Below are positions 53,816 to 63,871 of a stretch of 64,000 nt of DNA, one piece after another. The stretch covers positions 744,001-808,000 of the forward strand of contig JASCOV010000001.1 in assembly GCA_029960045.1 (NCBI GenBank), written 5' to 3'. The DNA comes from Flavobacteriaceae bacterium PS02293 (GTDB lineage Bacteria; Bacteroidota; Bacteroidia; Flavobacteriales; Weeksellaceae). The translations under genes were made by a program, and so were the position numbers. The notes under the pieces are model-generated. The model ran no database searches, was not told where the DNA came from, and saw only the letters and a program-made list of their open reading frames with translations. The stretch's first letter is position 1. Each line of letters opens with the position of its first letter.

Positions 53816-53816
53816 A

Positions 53817-54332
53817 ATGGAATTTAACGATAGAATTACAAAAGTAATCGAGTATTCAGAACTTACGCCGGCAGAATTTGCTGAAGAAATTGGTGTACAA
53901 CGTTCAAGCATTTCTCATATTATTTCCGGACGTAACAAACCTTCACTTGACTTTATCACCAAAATAAAATCTACTTTCCCAAAATTCGAATGGGATTGGT
54001 TAATCACTGGCGAAGGCGAAATGCTAATCTTGGATAAAGTTCCTGAACCTATTGAAGAAAAACCTGAACTCGTTGAAAAGAAAAAAACATCATTACCAGA
54101 TTTGTTCTCCTTAATCAATGATGAAAATTTTGGGCTGACAGAAAGTGAAGATAAAGTAGAAAAACCAAAACCGCGAGAATCAAATATTTCCTATCAAATA
54201 CCTGAAAAAAATATTTTATCCGATTCTCAGCCATTAGAAAAAATGGTTCAAAAATCAGATTCAAAAAATAAAAATGTCAAAAGAATCGTATTTTTTTATG
54301 AAGACGGCACTTTTGAAACTTATGAAAATTAA
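53817..54332 (+). CDS. XRE-family helix-turn-helix regulator
   Basis: This 171-residue protein has an N-terminal Cro/C1-type helix-turn-helix: VIEYSELTPAEFAEEIGVQR then SSISHIISGRNKPSLDFITK (~11-50), followed by FEWDWLITGEGEML, a linker pattern common in flavobacterial members. The C-terminal part is charged and probably flexible, ending KRIVFFYEDGTFETYEN. No peptidase or ligand domain is seen, so it is unlike phage LexA-type repressors. The ATG follows the -7 element by only four bases, implying a leaderless mRNA, and three palindromes upstream suggest self-repression. Targets may include the divergent M14 gene. Confidence 0.8.
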   Translation: MEFNDRITKVIEYSELTPAEFAEEIGVQRSSISHIISGRNKPSLDFITKIKSTFPKFEWDWLITGEGEMLILDKVPEPIEEKPELVEKKKTSLPDLFSLINDENFGLTESEDKVEKPKPRESNISYQIPEKNILSDSQPLEKMVQKSDSKNKNVKRIVFFYEDGTFETYEN

Positions 54333-54353
54333 TTATTTTTATATTCTATATTT

Positions 54354-54425
54354 GACCTTATAGTTCAACGGATAGAATAGAAGTTTCCTAAACTTTAGAT
54401 CCAAGTTCGATTCTTGGTAAGGTCA
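54354..54425 (+). tRNA. tRNA-Arg (anticodon CCT)
   Basis: A cloverleaf can be drawn: acceptor GACCTTA (54354-54360) with TAAGGTC (54418-54424) and discriminator A; D arm GTTC...GAAT; anticodon stem GAAGT/ACTTT around loop TTCCTAA, anticodon CCT; T arm CCAAG-TTCGATT-CTTGG. No CCA is encoded. It decodes AGG. It lies between the XRE and radical SAM genes. Confidence 0.88.
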
Positions 54426-54449
54426 CTCATATTCAAAATTTATAAATCT

Positions 54450-54457
54450 TATCTTTG
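54450..54457 (+). promoter_or_regulatory. -7 promoter element of the radical SAM gene
   Basis: TATCTTTG fits TAnnTTTG exactly. It lies just past the tRNA and 13 bases before the TTG start at 54471, supporting that start over one inside the tRNA gene. Confidence 0.6.
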
Positions 54458-54470
54458 CAAAAAATTTCTT

Positions 54471-56660
54471 TTGAAAGATATTCTTCTCATCACGCCTCCT
54501 TTCACGCAACTCAACACGCCATATCCTGCGACGGCATATATCAAAGGTTTCCTGAATACCAAAAATATATCAAGCTATCAAATCGATTTGGGAATTGAAG
54601 TGATTTTGCAGTTGTTTTCAAAAGAAGGAATTCAAAAGGTTTTTTCTAAAGAAATTAATCTTAAAAATATTTCTGAAAACTCGCAACGAATCTTCGCTTT
54701 ACGAGATGAATATATAAAAACCATAGATCAGGTAATTCTTTTTCTACAGAATAAAAATCCAACTTTAGCAAGACAGATTTGTTCAATGAATTTCTTGCCG
54801 GAAGCATCACGTTTCAATCAACTTGATGATATGGAATTTGCATTTGGGAATATGGGCTTGCAGGACAAAGCGAAACATTTGGCAACTTTATATTTAGAAG
54901 ATCTTTCAGATTATATTGTTGAAAATGTGGATTCTGATTTTGGTTTCAGTAGATATGCAGAACGATTAGGTAAAAGTGCGAATTCTTTTGATGAGTTATA
55001 TTTAAAATTAAATGAAAATCAGACTTTTATAGATGATATTACTTTAAATATTCTTCAAGAAAAGTTGGAATTGGTTCAGCATAAATTGGTTTGTTTTTCA
55101 GTCCCTTTTCCAGGAAATTTGTATTCGGCTTTTCGATGTGCCAAATTTATTAAAGAACATTATCCTCACATCAAAACTGCGATGGGTGGCGGTTTTCCAA
55201 ATACTGAACTTCGGGAAGTTAAAGATAAAAGGGTTTTTGAATTTGTTGATTTCATTACTTTAGATGATGGCGAATTACCTTTGGAATTGGTTTACGAAAA
55301 TGTCAATAATAAAACTGAAAATTTAGAACTGAAAAGAACTTTTTTAATTGAAAACGAAGAAGTTACTTATAAAAACAATTCCACAAAACACGATTACAAA
55401 CAAGCGCAAGTTGGAACGCCAGATTATTCTGACCTGCAATTAGACAAATATATTTCTGTCATCGAAATTGCCAATCCAATGCACAGTTTGTGGAGCGACG
55501 GCCGATGGAACAAGCTTACGATGGCGCACGGGTGTTACTGGGGAAAGTGTACTTTCTGCGATATTTCACTCGATTACATTAGACTTTACGAACCAGTTTC
55601 AGCAAAAATTCTGGTTGACCGAATGGAAGAATTGATTGCAACAACTGGCGAAACAGGATTTCATTTTGTGGATGAAGCCGCACCTCCAGCTTTGATGCGC
55701 GAAGTGGCTTTGGAAATTCTACGAAGAAATCTCGTTGTAACTTGGTGGACGAATATTCGTTTTGAAAAAAGTTTTACACAAGACCTATGTTTTCTTTTGA
55801 AAATTTCAGGTTGCGTCGCGGTTTCTGGTGGATTGGAAGTTGCGAGTGATCGATTATTAAAATTAATTGAAAAAGGCGTTTCTGTAGATCAAGTGGCGAG
55901 AGTGACAAGAAATTTTACTGAATCTGGAATTATGGTTCACGCGTATTTGATGTATGGATATCCGACTCAGACTGTTCAGGAAACTGTGGATTCTTTAGAA
56001 ATGGTTCGTCAGCTTTTCGAAATGGGAATTTTACAGAGTGGATTTTGGCATCAGTTTGCAATGACGGCGCACTCACCTGTCGGAATCAATCCTGAGGAAT
56101 ATGGCGTGATTCCTGTAAAGCAAGAGATTTTATTTGCTAATAATGATATTAATTTTACGGATAAAACGGGAATTGATCACAGCAAATTTAGTTTTGGATT
56201 GAAGAAATCCTTGTTTAATTATATGCACGGAATTAATTTTGAAATGCCGTTGCAAAGTTGGTTTGATTTTAGAATTCCGAAAACGACGATTCATCCGGAT
56301 TATATTCACGACTCGCTTTTGGAAGAGGAAAATTTTAGTTTCAAACCGAATTCAAAAATTGTTTTTCTTGAGAAAAATGTGATCGCTGAAGATTTCGTTA
56401 AAACCAAAAAAGGAAATTCCTGGGAATTAAGTCAATTGACTTTTCATTTGAAAACTAATATTTTGAAAATTGAATTAGCTAAGGAACAAGCGCATTGGTT
56501 AATTAGAATTCTTAACGAAAACTCAATCGAAAATGGTAAGAAATTGAGTTTGCTGCAACTTAAAACTGATTTTGAAAATAGCTTTGAAGATTTTGAATTG
56601 TTTTGGTTTTCGAAACCGATGCAACAGTTGAAGGAAAATGGGGTGATTTTGAGTTTGTGA
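54471..56660 (+). CDS. B12-binding-type radical SAM protein
   Basis: This 729-residue protein starts at TTG 54471 (MKDILLITPPFTQLNTPYPA); an open frame reaching into the tRNA is rejected. The N-terminal part has the look of a cobalamin-binding domain (TPYPATAYIKGFLN; CFSVPFPGNLYSAFRCAKFI and MGGGFPNTELREVKD near 210-255), but no DxHxxG is seen. The radical SAM cluster motif is HGCYWGKCTFCD, cysteines 355, 360 and 363: C-x4-C-x2-C, one residue longer than the usual C-x3-C-x2-C. HFVDEAAPPALMREVALEIL and GGLEVASDRLLKLIEKGVS follow, typical of the barrel. The reaction is unknown. No cobalamin or tRNA-modification gene is adjacent. Confidence 0.8.
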   Translation: MKDILLITPPFTQLNTPYPATAYIKGFLNTKNISSYQIDLGIEVILQLFSKEGIQKVFSKEINLKNISENSQRIFALRDEYIKTIDQVILFLQNKNPTLARQICSMNFLPEASRFNQLDDMEFAFGNMGLQDKAKHLATLYLEDLSDYIVENVDSDFGFSRYAERLGKSANSFDELYLKLNENQTFIDDITLNILQEKLELVQHKLVCFSVPFPGNLYSAFRCAKFIKEHYPHIKTAMGGGFPNTELREVKDKRVFEFVDFITLDDGELPLELVYENVNNKTENLELKRTFLIENEEVTYKNNSTKHDYKQAQVGTPDYSDLQLDKYISVIEIANPMHSLWSDGRWNKLTMAHGCYWGKCTFCDISLDYIRLYEPVSAKILVDRMEELIATTGETGFHFVDEAAPPALMREVALEILRRNLVVTWWTNIRFEKSFTQDLCFLLKISGCVAVSGGLEVASDRLLKLIEKGVSVDQVARVTRNFTESGIMVHAYLMYGYPTQTVQETVDSLEMVRQLFEMGILQSGFWHQFAMTAHSPVGINPEEYGVIPVKQEILFANNDINFTDKTGIDHSKFSFGLKKSLFNYMHGINFEMPLQSWFDFRIPKTTIHPDYIHDSLLEEENFSFKPNSKIVFLEKNVIAEDFVKTKKGNSWELSQLTFHLKTNILKIELAKEQAHWLIRILNENSIENGKKLSLLQLKTDFENSFEDFELFWFSKPMQQLKENGVILSL

Positions 56661-56680
56661 TTACAAGTGATTACATCGAG

Positions 56681-56736
56681 TTTGTCATTCCGTAGGAATC
56701 TCAACAGCTAAGTTTAGATTCCTACGGAATGACAAA
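56681..56736. repeat. 21-bp inverted repeat, second copy of the TTTGTCATTCCGTAGG hairpin family
   Basis: Arms at 56681-56701 and 56716-56736 are exact reverse complements around a 14-base loop. The arm sequence is the same as at 9828-9849, while the loops differ in length and sequence, which indicates conservation of the stem alone. It lies just after the radical SAM gene. Confidence 0.85.
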
Positions 56737-56775
56737 ATTGTGTTATTATATGGACATTTGTTATATGTCGAATTT

Positions 56776-56882
56776 GCAGCCCGACTTGAGTGGAAATCCT
56801 TTTTTTGCTTATTCAAATCTTGATTTAAAAGGATAAACGTCTGCAAAAAAAGATTGGGAACGGAAGGCGGATAAAGCTGCCC
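56776..56882 (+). repeat. Copy R2 of the ~105-base interspersed structured repeat
   Basis: It runs from GCAGCCCGACTTGAGTGG through AAATCC-T7-GC, a 30-base variable loop, GC-A7-GATTGGGAACGG and CGGATAAAGCTGCCC. The ends pair (GCAGC/GCTGC) and the T7GC and GCA7 runs pair internally. Together with the hairpin before it and the terminator after, it fills the 302-base space 56661-56962, which holds no gene. Confidence 0.8.
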
Positions 56883-56910
56883 AAAATATTTTAATTAATT
56901 ACAAAAACAA

Positions 56911-56940
56911 AAAATCCCGAAAATTACTTTTCGGGATTTT
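56911..56940 (-). terminator. Terminator after atpC
   Basis: AAAATCCCGAAAA (56911-56923) pairs with TTTTCGGGATTTT across a short loop. On the minus strand it is followed by TTTTTGTTTTTG, 23 bases beyond the atpC stop. Confidence 0.85.
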
Positions 56941-56962
56941 GATTTATATGAATTTTGGAAAG

Positions 56963-57244
56963 TTACTCGCAAAGAATAATTCCTTTATCATTGTTGAATT
57001 CTAAAACACCACTTTTGATCTCGTAAGAGTAAGCGCTTTTTGCTTCTGTTTCTTTGGTAAGGTATTTTTGGTAAGATCCATTAACTTTATCAGTATAGAT
57101 CTTTACTTTCCCACCAACCAAAGCAGAAACGATTGCTGCGTGATTTTTAAAGATTTGGAATTGCCCGCTTTTTCCAGGAAGAAGAACGGATTCTACTTCG
57201 CCATCAAAGATCACAAATTCCGGAGTTAAAATTTTTATATTCAT
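56963..57244 (-). CDS. atpC: F1F0 ATP synthase epsilon subunit
   Basis: This 93-residue protein is the beta-sandwich domain of epsilon: MNIKILTPEFVIFDGEVESV (1-20), LLPGKSGQFQIFKNHAAIVS (21-40) with the usual G-x-x-G-x-x-x-x-x-x-H pattern, VKIYTDK and the end SGVLEFNNDKGIILCE. The C-terminal two-helix domain that can inhibit ATPase in other bacteria is absent, as in many Bacteroidota epsilon subunits. It follows atpD by 77 bases on the same strand, separated by a purine-rich hairpin. Confidence 0.9.
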   Translation of the reverse strand: MNIKILTPEFVIFDGEVESVLLPGKSGQFQIFKNHAAIVSALVGGKVKIYTDKVNGSYQKYLTKETEAKSAYSYEIKSGVLEFNNDKGIILCE

Positions 57245-57255
57245 AATATTAGACT

Positions 57256-57301
57256 AAAAGAGTAAAGAGAAAAGAAAAAAGAGAAATTTCTTTACTCTTT
57301 T
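57256..57301 (-). other. Purine-rich hairpin between atpD and atpC
   Basis: AAAAGAGTAAAGA (57256-57268) and TCTTTACTCTTTT (57289-57301) are perfect 13-base inverted arms around a 20-base loop. In the atpD-atpC mRNA the stem ends in TTTT and is AT-rich. It may be a weak terminator or an mRNA processing/stability site that sets the atpD:atpC ratio. Confidence 0.5.
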
Positions 57302-57321
57302 TTCTTTATTCTGTTTTCTAA

Positions 57322-58899
<1,578 letters not shown>

Positions 58900-58991
58900 T
58901 TATCATATTTGCATGACAATTTCAGACACCATTTTTAGGTGTATTTTTAGCCGGGCAAAACTGATTACTTTTTGCCAAAAATATTCAGCAA

Positions 58992-59918
58992 TTGAAAATC
59001 ATCAGCGATTTTAACGATTATCACTCCAAAACACCACTGGCATTATCATTAGGTATGTTTGACGGTGTTCATCTTGGGCATTTATCTATTATTAATACGT
59101 TAGACGAAATTGCCAAAAATGAAAACCTAGAATCTGCAATTTTAAGTTTTTGGCCGCATCCAAGAAAGTTTCTTAATCCTGATGATGATGTAAAAATGCT
59201 CAACACGCTTGAAGAAAAGCTGGAATTGCTAGAAAAAAGTGGAATCCAAAACATATTTTTAAAAACTTTCGATGAAGAATTTCGAAATCTTACAGGCAAT
59301 GAATTTTGTGAGCAGGTTTTGGTTGATAAACTGAATGTAAAACACATTATCATCGGTCACGATCATACTTTTGGAAAAAATAAAAGTGGAAATTTCGAAT
59401 TACTTAAATCACTTTCAACCAAATTAGGCTTTAAGGTGAATCAATTACAAGCAGTTCAACAAAATGATTTGAACATCAGTTCTACAAAAATAAGAATTGC
59501 TTTGTCAGAAGGCAGAATCACTGATGCTAACGAAATGTTAGGTTACAATTATCCTTTGACAGGAAAAGTAATACACGGAAAAAAATTAGGCAGAACAATT
59601 GGTTATCCAACTGCTAATATCGAAGTTCCTATCAATAAACTGCTTCCGAAAAGCGGTGCTTACATTGTGGAAGTTTGGGTAGGAAATACTTTCTATAAAG
59701 GAATGTTGAGCATCGGAACTAATCCGACTATCGATGATCAGAATGAATCTTTACATACCGAAGTTTATATTTTGGATTTCGACCAAGATATTTATGATAA
59801 AGAGATCACGGTGAAATTCAGAGAATATCTTCACGATGAGATCAAATTCGAAAGTTTGGATAAGTTGATCGAGAAACTGGATTTAGATAAAAGATTGACT
59901 GAGGAATTTCAGTTTTAA
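58992..59918 (+). CDS. ribF: Bifunctional riboflavin kinase / FAD synthetase
   Basis: This 308-residue enzyme makes FMN and FAD from riboflavin. It starts at TTG 58992, before the FAD synthetase domain: ALSLGMFDGVHLGHLSIINT (~17-36) with the G-x-F-D-G-x-H-x-G-H nucleotidyltransferase motif, VKHIIIGHDHTFGKNKSGNF (~115-134) and LNISSTKIRIALSEG with the conserved SS-T-x-I-R. The C-terminal flavokinase domain has GKKLGRTIGYPTANIEVP (~194-211, the PTAN motif), MLSIGTNPTI and LHTEVYILDFDQDIYDKEI. Length is normal. It overlaps the convergent YjbR-type gene by four bases. Confidence 0.93.
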   Translation: MKIISDFNDYHSKTPLALSLGMFDGVHLGHLSIINTLDEIAKNENLESAILSFWPHPRKFLNPDDDVKMLNTLEEKLELLEKSGIQNIFLKTFDEEFRNLTGNEFCEQVLVDKLNVKHIIIGHDHTFGKNKSGNFELLKSLSTKLGFKVNQLQAVQQNDLNISSTKIRIALSEGRITDANEMLGYNYPLTGKVIHGKKLGRTIGYPTANIEVPINKLLPKSGAYIVEVWVGNTFYKGMLSIGTNPTIDDQNESLHTEVYILDFDQDIYDKEITVKFREYLHDEIKFESLDKLIEKLDLDKRLTEEFQF

Positions 59919-60268
59919 GAATTATTGATTTCTTCTTTAATTTTCTTAGTCAAAGATTTGAAGACCAAATCATAAGAATGGTCAATCAATTTAAAAATCA
60001 AATCTTGTTTCAGACCTTCACAAACCACTGAATTCCAATGGGTTTTATTAAGATGAAAAGCGCCATTGATTTGATGATATTTTTCACGTAATTCTTCACT
60101 CCATTCAGGATCAGCTTTTGCGGAAAATGTTGCTGGATGAGTTTCTATTGGAAGGAAGACAAATATTTTTCCACCCACCTTGAAAACCAAAGTTTCCTGA
60201 TCGAAAGGAAAAGCTTCTATTACAGCTTTCTTGCTTAAACAATATTCGCGGATATCTTCTACTTCCAT
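59915..60268 (-). CDS. MmcQ/YjbR-family protein
   Basis: This 117-residue protein has the CyaY-like/YjbR pattern: IREYCLSKKAVIEAFPFDQE near the start, TLVFKVGGKIFVFLPIE, ATFSAKADPEWSEELREKYH (with the conserved KxxP-type region) and the end NGAFHLNKTHWNSVVCEG. The family is described as a double-wing DNA-binding fold, but functions are not established. It starts 6 bases after the stop of the LolA-like gene on the same strand and so may share its transcript. Confidence 0.8.
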   Translation of the reverse strand: MEVEDIREYCLSKKAVIEAFPFDQETLVFKVGGKIFVFLPIETHPATFSAKADPEWSEELREKYHQINGAFHLNKTHWNSVVCEGLKQDLIFKLIDHSYDLVFKSLTKKIKEEINNS

Positions 60269-60274
60269 AGAAAA

Positions 60275-60937
60275 TTAGAATTTAAAAGTGTTCTTTGGCA
60301 ATTCTTTATTGGTTTCTATTTTGTTGATTGTCATTACGTAATCGCTGTCTTTTTTTGGAGATGACGATTCGATTCTATAAGACATCAATAAATTTCCAAC
60401 CTTTTTGTAATCAGAATAAGTTAAAATCTCGTCTTTTTTGATCTCACGAAATAACATATAACTTTTGGTATCGAAAAAGTAAATAGTTTTATTAACATTT
60501 TTCGTCAATTCAACTTTGAAATAGTACAACTCTCCTATTTTTTCTTTGCCTAGGAATTTAGCTTCAAAACCTTTATTTTCCCAATCGATAAAGTCATTAT
60601 CAAAGTTCTCAGGAATGTAATCATTGTATTGCTGAAGCTTGTTCTGAGCGTAATTCATTGCATAACCATTCTTACCATCATAACCTTCCACAGGAGTTTC
60701 TTTTCCGCCCACAACCATTGCAGTTTTGCTGAGATTCGGACGTTGTTGATAGATTTTTATAGGATATTCATCATTAACGCCCAATGTTACTCGTCCCTGA
60801 ATTTGAACAGTATTCAACAGTTTCCAGTTGGTAAGACCTCCAGAATTCTCGATGTTTTTATCGATGATTTCCTTTGCGGTTTGTGCAAAAATAATTTGTG
60901 AAAATATAATAGCGAAAAGGACGATTATTCTGTTCAT
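60275..60937 (-). CDS. LolA/LolB-like outer-membrane lipoprotein-sorting domain protein
   Basis: This 220-residue exported protein has a signal peptide (MNRIIVLFAIIFSQIIFA-Q, ~18). The mature part shows TAKEIIDKNIENSGGLTNWK, TVQIQGRVTLG, MVVGGKETPVEGYDGKNGYA (the EGYDG/AMNY strand) and LYYFKVELTKNVNKTIYFFD, then KSYMLFREIK. This is the open beta-barrel pattern of LolA-like or outer-membrane lipoprotein-sorting proteins. Many such Bacteroidota proteins bind lipids or small hydrophobic ligands and are not true LolA. A TAnnTTTG element (TATCTTTG on the minus strand, about 60963-60956) lies just upstream. Confidence 0.7.
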   Translation of the reverse strand: MNRIIVLFAIIFSQIIFAQTAKEIIDKNIENSGGLTNWKLLNTVQIQGRVTLGVNDEYPIKIYQQRPNLSKTAMVVGGKETPVEGYDGKNGYAMNYAQNKLQQYNDYIPENFDNDFIDWENKGFEAKFLGKEKIGELYYFKVELTKNVNKTIYFFDTKSYMLFREIKKDEILTYSDYKKVGNLLMSYRIESSSPKKDSDYVMTINKIETNKELPKNTFKF

Positions 60938-61026
60938 TCAAAAATTTTAGGATTTCAAAGATAGGATTTTTATTAAGTTTTGAACTTTTTAAAGATATTA
61001 AATCTGACTAAAAAAGACATTAATCA

Positions 61027-61749
61027 TTATATCAGCAGTTTGGCTTTCTCCAAATCTTCCGGAGTATCAATCCCAATTCCAACAAAATCGGTTTCTACCA
61101 TTTTAATTTTCATCCCATTTTCTAAGTAACGCAATTGCTCTAATTTTTCAGAAATTTCCATAGGTGTCATTTTCAAAGAAGAGAATTTTAATAAAGCTTC
61201 TTTTCGGAAAGCGTAAACACCAATGTGCTTGTAATACTTGACATTATAAGATAATTCTCGATGAAAAGGAATCACAGAACGACTGAAATATAAGGCAAAT
61301 CCATTATTATCAGTAACGACTTTTACGTTATTCGGATTTTGGATTTCTTCAGATTCTTTTAATTGAATTTTCAATGAAGCTAAAGAAACTTCTTTTTTAT
61401 CATCTTTAGAAAATACATCAATTAACTGCTTTAAAGGTTCTTTTTTGAGGAAAGGTTCGTCACCTTGAACATTAATGACAATATCACAATCGATGTGTTG
61501 AACAGCTTCCGCAATTCTGTCGCTTCCTGTTTCGTGTTCGCCAGTCATTACAGCTTTTCCTCCGTTTCTGGAAATTTCATCAAAAATCAATTCGGAATCT
61601 GTAGCAACAAATACTTCATCAAACAAACCGGTTTCCACAACATTCTGATAAGTGGTTGTGATAATAGTTCTGTTTCCCAAAATCTCCATCATTTTACCTG
61701 GAAATCTTGTAGAATTATAGCGAGCAGGAATGACTGCGATAACTTTCAT
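61027..61749 (-). CDS. kdsB: 3-deoxy-manno-octulosonate cytidylyltransferase
   Basis: This 240-residue enzyme activates KDO as CMP-KDO for lipid A core synthesis. It has the nucleotide-binding start [20 protein letters not shown] (1-20, with the RxxSxRxPGK motif), [40 protein letters not shown] (~77-96), [19 protein letters not shown] (~99-117) with the metal-binding D, and [15 protein letters not shown] (~171-185). Length is typical. It follows a membrane-protein gene on the same strand by 23 bases. Its presence confirms a KDO-containing lipopolysaccharide, as expected for Gram-negative flavobacteria. Confidence 0.92.
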   Translation of the reverse strand: MKVIAVIPARYNSTRFPGKMMEILGNRTIITTTYQNVVETGLFDEVFVATDSELIFDEISRNGGKAVMTGEHETGSDRIAEAVQHIDCDIVINVQGDEPFLKKEPLKQLIDVFSKDDKKEVSLASLKIQLKESEEIQNPNNVKVVTDNNGFALYFSRSVIPFHRELSYNVKYYKHIGVYAFRKEALLKFSSLKMTPMEISEKLEQLRYLENGMKIKMVETDFVGIGIDTPEDLEKAKLLI

Positions 61750-61772
61750 TTGTTTTAATTATGAGTTACGAA

Positions 61773-62354
61773 TTAAATATATTTTAACAGAAAAATGATT
61801 CCGTAAATCCAAGATACGTATAATCCGGAATAAAAAATCCCAAATCCTAAACTTTTGAATAAATTGTCTTTACAGTTTTTTGAATTCTTAAAAATCAACT
61901 TTAAGGCTCGGAAATAAATCCAGTAAAAAATTGCTAATAAAAGTAATAAAACTGACCAGAAGAAAACACCTACAAAATATAAAACAAATAATGCTAATAC
62001 AGTAAATGCAATCCAAGCAAGTATAGATAAAATAATACCTCCGATTCCTTCCGCATCCATCAATGGAACATCAATGGTTGGACTGAAATCAGAGGTAGAT
62101 TTCATTCTCTTATTAAAACTTTCGTTTGTGAAAATCTTGCCAAGATTATCTCTTAATCCAACTCCTCTATACAAACTAATACTCACGAAAAGAAAAAATG
62201 TAATCGCAAGAATAGAAGTTGAAAGAATCGAATTTTGAAATAATGTATGATGAGAATTATTTCCTGAAATCCAAACACTTAAAATCACTAATAGAATAAT
62301 TACTATTGATGAATAGAAAGTAAATTTAGTTTCAAGAAATATTCGGCTTCTCAA
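61773..62354 (-). CDS. Hypothetical membrane protein, 193 residues
   Basis: This protein begins with a basic stretch (MRSRIFLETKF) and has hydrophobic segments at about 14-31, 43-61, 105-128, 129-147 and a last one near 165-190 (YSGLYVSWIYGIIFLLKYI). A polar loop at ~68-100 holds DNLGKIFTNESFNKRM. It is not recognised as a known transporter. It lies one base from the aminotransferase stop upstream and 23 bases before kdsB, so it may be part of a three-gene unit. Function is unknown. Confidence 0.55.
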   Translation of the reverse strand: MRSRIFLETKFTFYSSIVIILLVILSVWISGNNSHHTLFQNSILSTSILAITFFLFVSISLYRGVGLRDNLGKIFTNESFNKRMKSTSDFSPTIDVPLMDAEGIGGIILSILAWIAFTVLALFVLYFVGVFFWSVLLLLLAIFYWIYFRALKLIFKNSKNCKDNLFKSLGFGIFYSGLYVSWIYGIIFLLKYI

Positions 62355-62355
62355 T

Positions 62356-63609
62356 TTATTTTAAATTATTAAGTGCTTGTTCCAATTTAGGCAAACAATC
62401 CTTAATATCATCCAACGAACAACCTCCAACAGAGGCTCTGAACCAAGGAACTGATTTATCATTTCCAAATGCTGAGAACGGAACCAAAGCCATTCCTGCA
62501 TTGTTAATCAGATAGAAAACCAAATCTGTAGAATCTTCCAAAACTTTTCCGTCTGGTGTAGTTTTTCCAAGATAATCCAACTTGATGGTCAAATAAAGCG
62601 CTCCCATTGGCGAAATGCTTTCAACCCCAAAACCTTTAGTTTTCAAATCTTGGATTCCTGCGTGCAGTTCTTTTAGACTTGTATTCAGTTTTCCTTTATA
62701 ATCATCTAAGAATGTATCAACTGCAGAATTATCAGCTAAAAACTCAGCAACCGCTTCTTGTTCCGGTTTTGGCGCCCAAGCTCCAACGTGAGTCAAAAGA
62801 GCTTTCATTTTATCAATTACCAAACTTGGTCCAAATCCCCAACCAACTCTAACTCCTGTTGCAGCAAAACATTTAGAAGTTCCATCAACGTAAATTGTGT
62901 AATCTTTCATTTCCGGGAAAAGACTTACTGGATTGTAATGGTCTGAACCAAATGTCAACATTGCGTAGATTTGGTCATACATCAGGTAAAGCGGTTTTTC
63001 GTCTGCTCCTCTCCTTTTATTTTCTTCCAAAACCAATTCGCAAATCTCAGACAATTGCTCTTTTGTGAACATTGTTCCGGTTGGATTGAGTGGAGAACAA
63101 AGGCAAAGTAAAACAGCTCCGTCAACATAAGGACGAAGGTCATCCGCTGTTGGTAAGAAATTATTAGATTCCTGAGTCTGAACTTCAACCGCATTAGCAG
63201 TTGTCAAATAAGCGTAATGATTGTTATTCCAAGAAGGAATCGGATAAATCACTTTATCGCCTTCGTCAACAATCGTTTTGAAAACTGCATAAATCAAAGG
63301 TCTGGAACCCGCTGTAATCAAAATATCATTAGCTGAATAATCCAGATTCCAACGCTTTTTAAGGTCATTGCTCACGGATGTTCTCAAAGATTGCAAACCG
63401 TTTGCAGGCGGATAATTTGTAAGGTTATTTTTATAGGCTTTCTCAATTCCTTGTTTCAATTCTTGCGGAATTGGATAGATGTTAGAATTAAGGTCGCCGA
63501 TTGTAAGATTTGAGATTTGTGCACCTTTGGCCTTCAAATCGTTTACTTCATTTCCGATTTTGATGATTTCTGAACCAACTAGGTTAGATGCGAGTTTTGA
63601 TACTTTCAC
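62356..63609 (-). CDS. PLP-dependent class I/II aminotransferase
   Basis: This 417-residue enzyme has the aminotransferase I/II layout: NLTIGDLNSNIYPIPQELKQ near 34-53, NLTNYPPANGLQSLRTSVS (~73-91), LITAGSRPLIYAVF (PLP phosphate region, ~107-120), CSPLNPTGTMFTKEQL (~172-187, the N for PLP), YLMYDQIYAMLTF with the D/Y pair (~209-221), the Schiff-base lysine in DGTSKCFAATGVRVGWG (~240-256), and the carboxylate-binding arginine near WFRASVGGCS (~393). Aspartate or related amino-acid donors are likely, but the exact substrate cannot be told. Confidence 0.88.
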   Translation of the reverse strand: MKVSKLASNLVGSEIIKIGNEVNDLKAKGAQISNLTIGDLNSNIYPIPQELKQGIEKAYKNNLTNYPPANGLQSLRTSVSNDLKKRWNLDYSANDILITAGSRPLIYAVFKTIVDEGDKVIYPIPSWNNNHYAYLTTANAVEVQTQESNNFLPTADDLRPYVDGAVLLCLCSPLNPTGTMFTKEQLSEICELVLEENKRRGADEKPLYLMYDQIYAMLTFGSDHYNPVSLFPEMKDYTIYVDGTSKCFAATGVRVGWGFGPSLVIDKMKALLTHVGAWAPKPEQEAVAEFLADNSAVDTFLDDYKGKLNTSLKELHAGIQDLKTKGFGVESISPMGALYLTIKLDYLGKTTPDGKVLEDSTDLVFYLINNAGMALVPFSAFGNDKSVPWFRASVGGCSLDDIKDCLPKLEQALNNLK

Positions 63610-63735
63610 TTTTTAAATTTTAGATATTATTATTCAGACTTAAAATCTGATTTTATTCTTTGGGATTACAAATGTCTTAAATGTAAATGATTAATTCAAA
63701 TTAAGATGTTAAAAAATTAATGATACTTATCTGTT

Positions 63736-63841
63736 GCAGCCCGACTTGAGCGGAAATCCTTTTTTGCGTGGACTTCAAGTTCTATTTAGACTGAAATCTT
63801 CTTGCAAAAAAGATTGGGAGCGGAAGGCGGAAAAGCTGCCC
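63736..63841 (+). repeat. Copy R3 of the ~105-base interspersed structured repeat
   Basis: It matches R2 closely at both ends (GCAGCCCGACTTGAGCGG ... GATTGGGAGCGGAAGGCGG ... AAAGCTGCCC) while the ~30-base middle differs. The inner arms are T6GC and GCA6, each one base shorter than in R2, so the pairing is kept. Confidence 0.8.
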
Positions 63842-63871
63842 AAATAAAATACAATTAATGACTTAACAAAA

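Larger units (their letters stand above)
53068..53816. other. Long divergent intergenic region (749 bases) without a gene
   Basis: No convincing open frame is present on either strand. It contains the M14 gene promoter (-7 TAATTTTG on the minus strand, 53098-53091), five TTACA-NN-TGTAA-type palindromes including three next to the XRE gene, an inverted DnaA-box-like pair near 53650-53675, and very AT-rich stretches (e.g. 53200-53280). The middle (53360-53640) shows nothing I can name. Confidence 0.7.

Noticed and set aside
54354..54425. tRNA-Arg as an integration site
   Set aside because: No copy of its 3' end and no integrase or foreign-looking block was seen nearby.
54414..54470. In-frame TTG inside the tRNA as start of the radical SAM protein
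   Set aside because: It would read through the tRNA 3' end; a TAnnTTTG element and a TTG at 54471 before the conserved DILLITPP give a better start.
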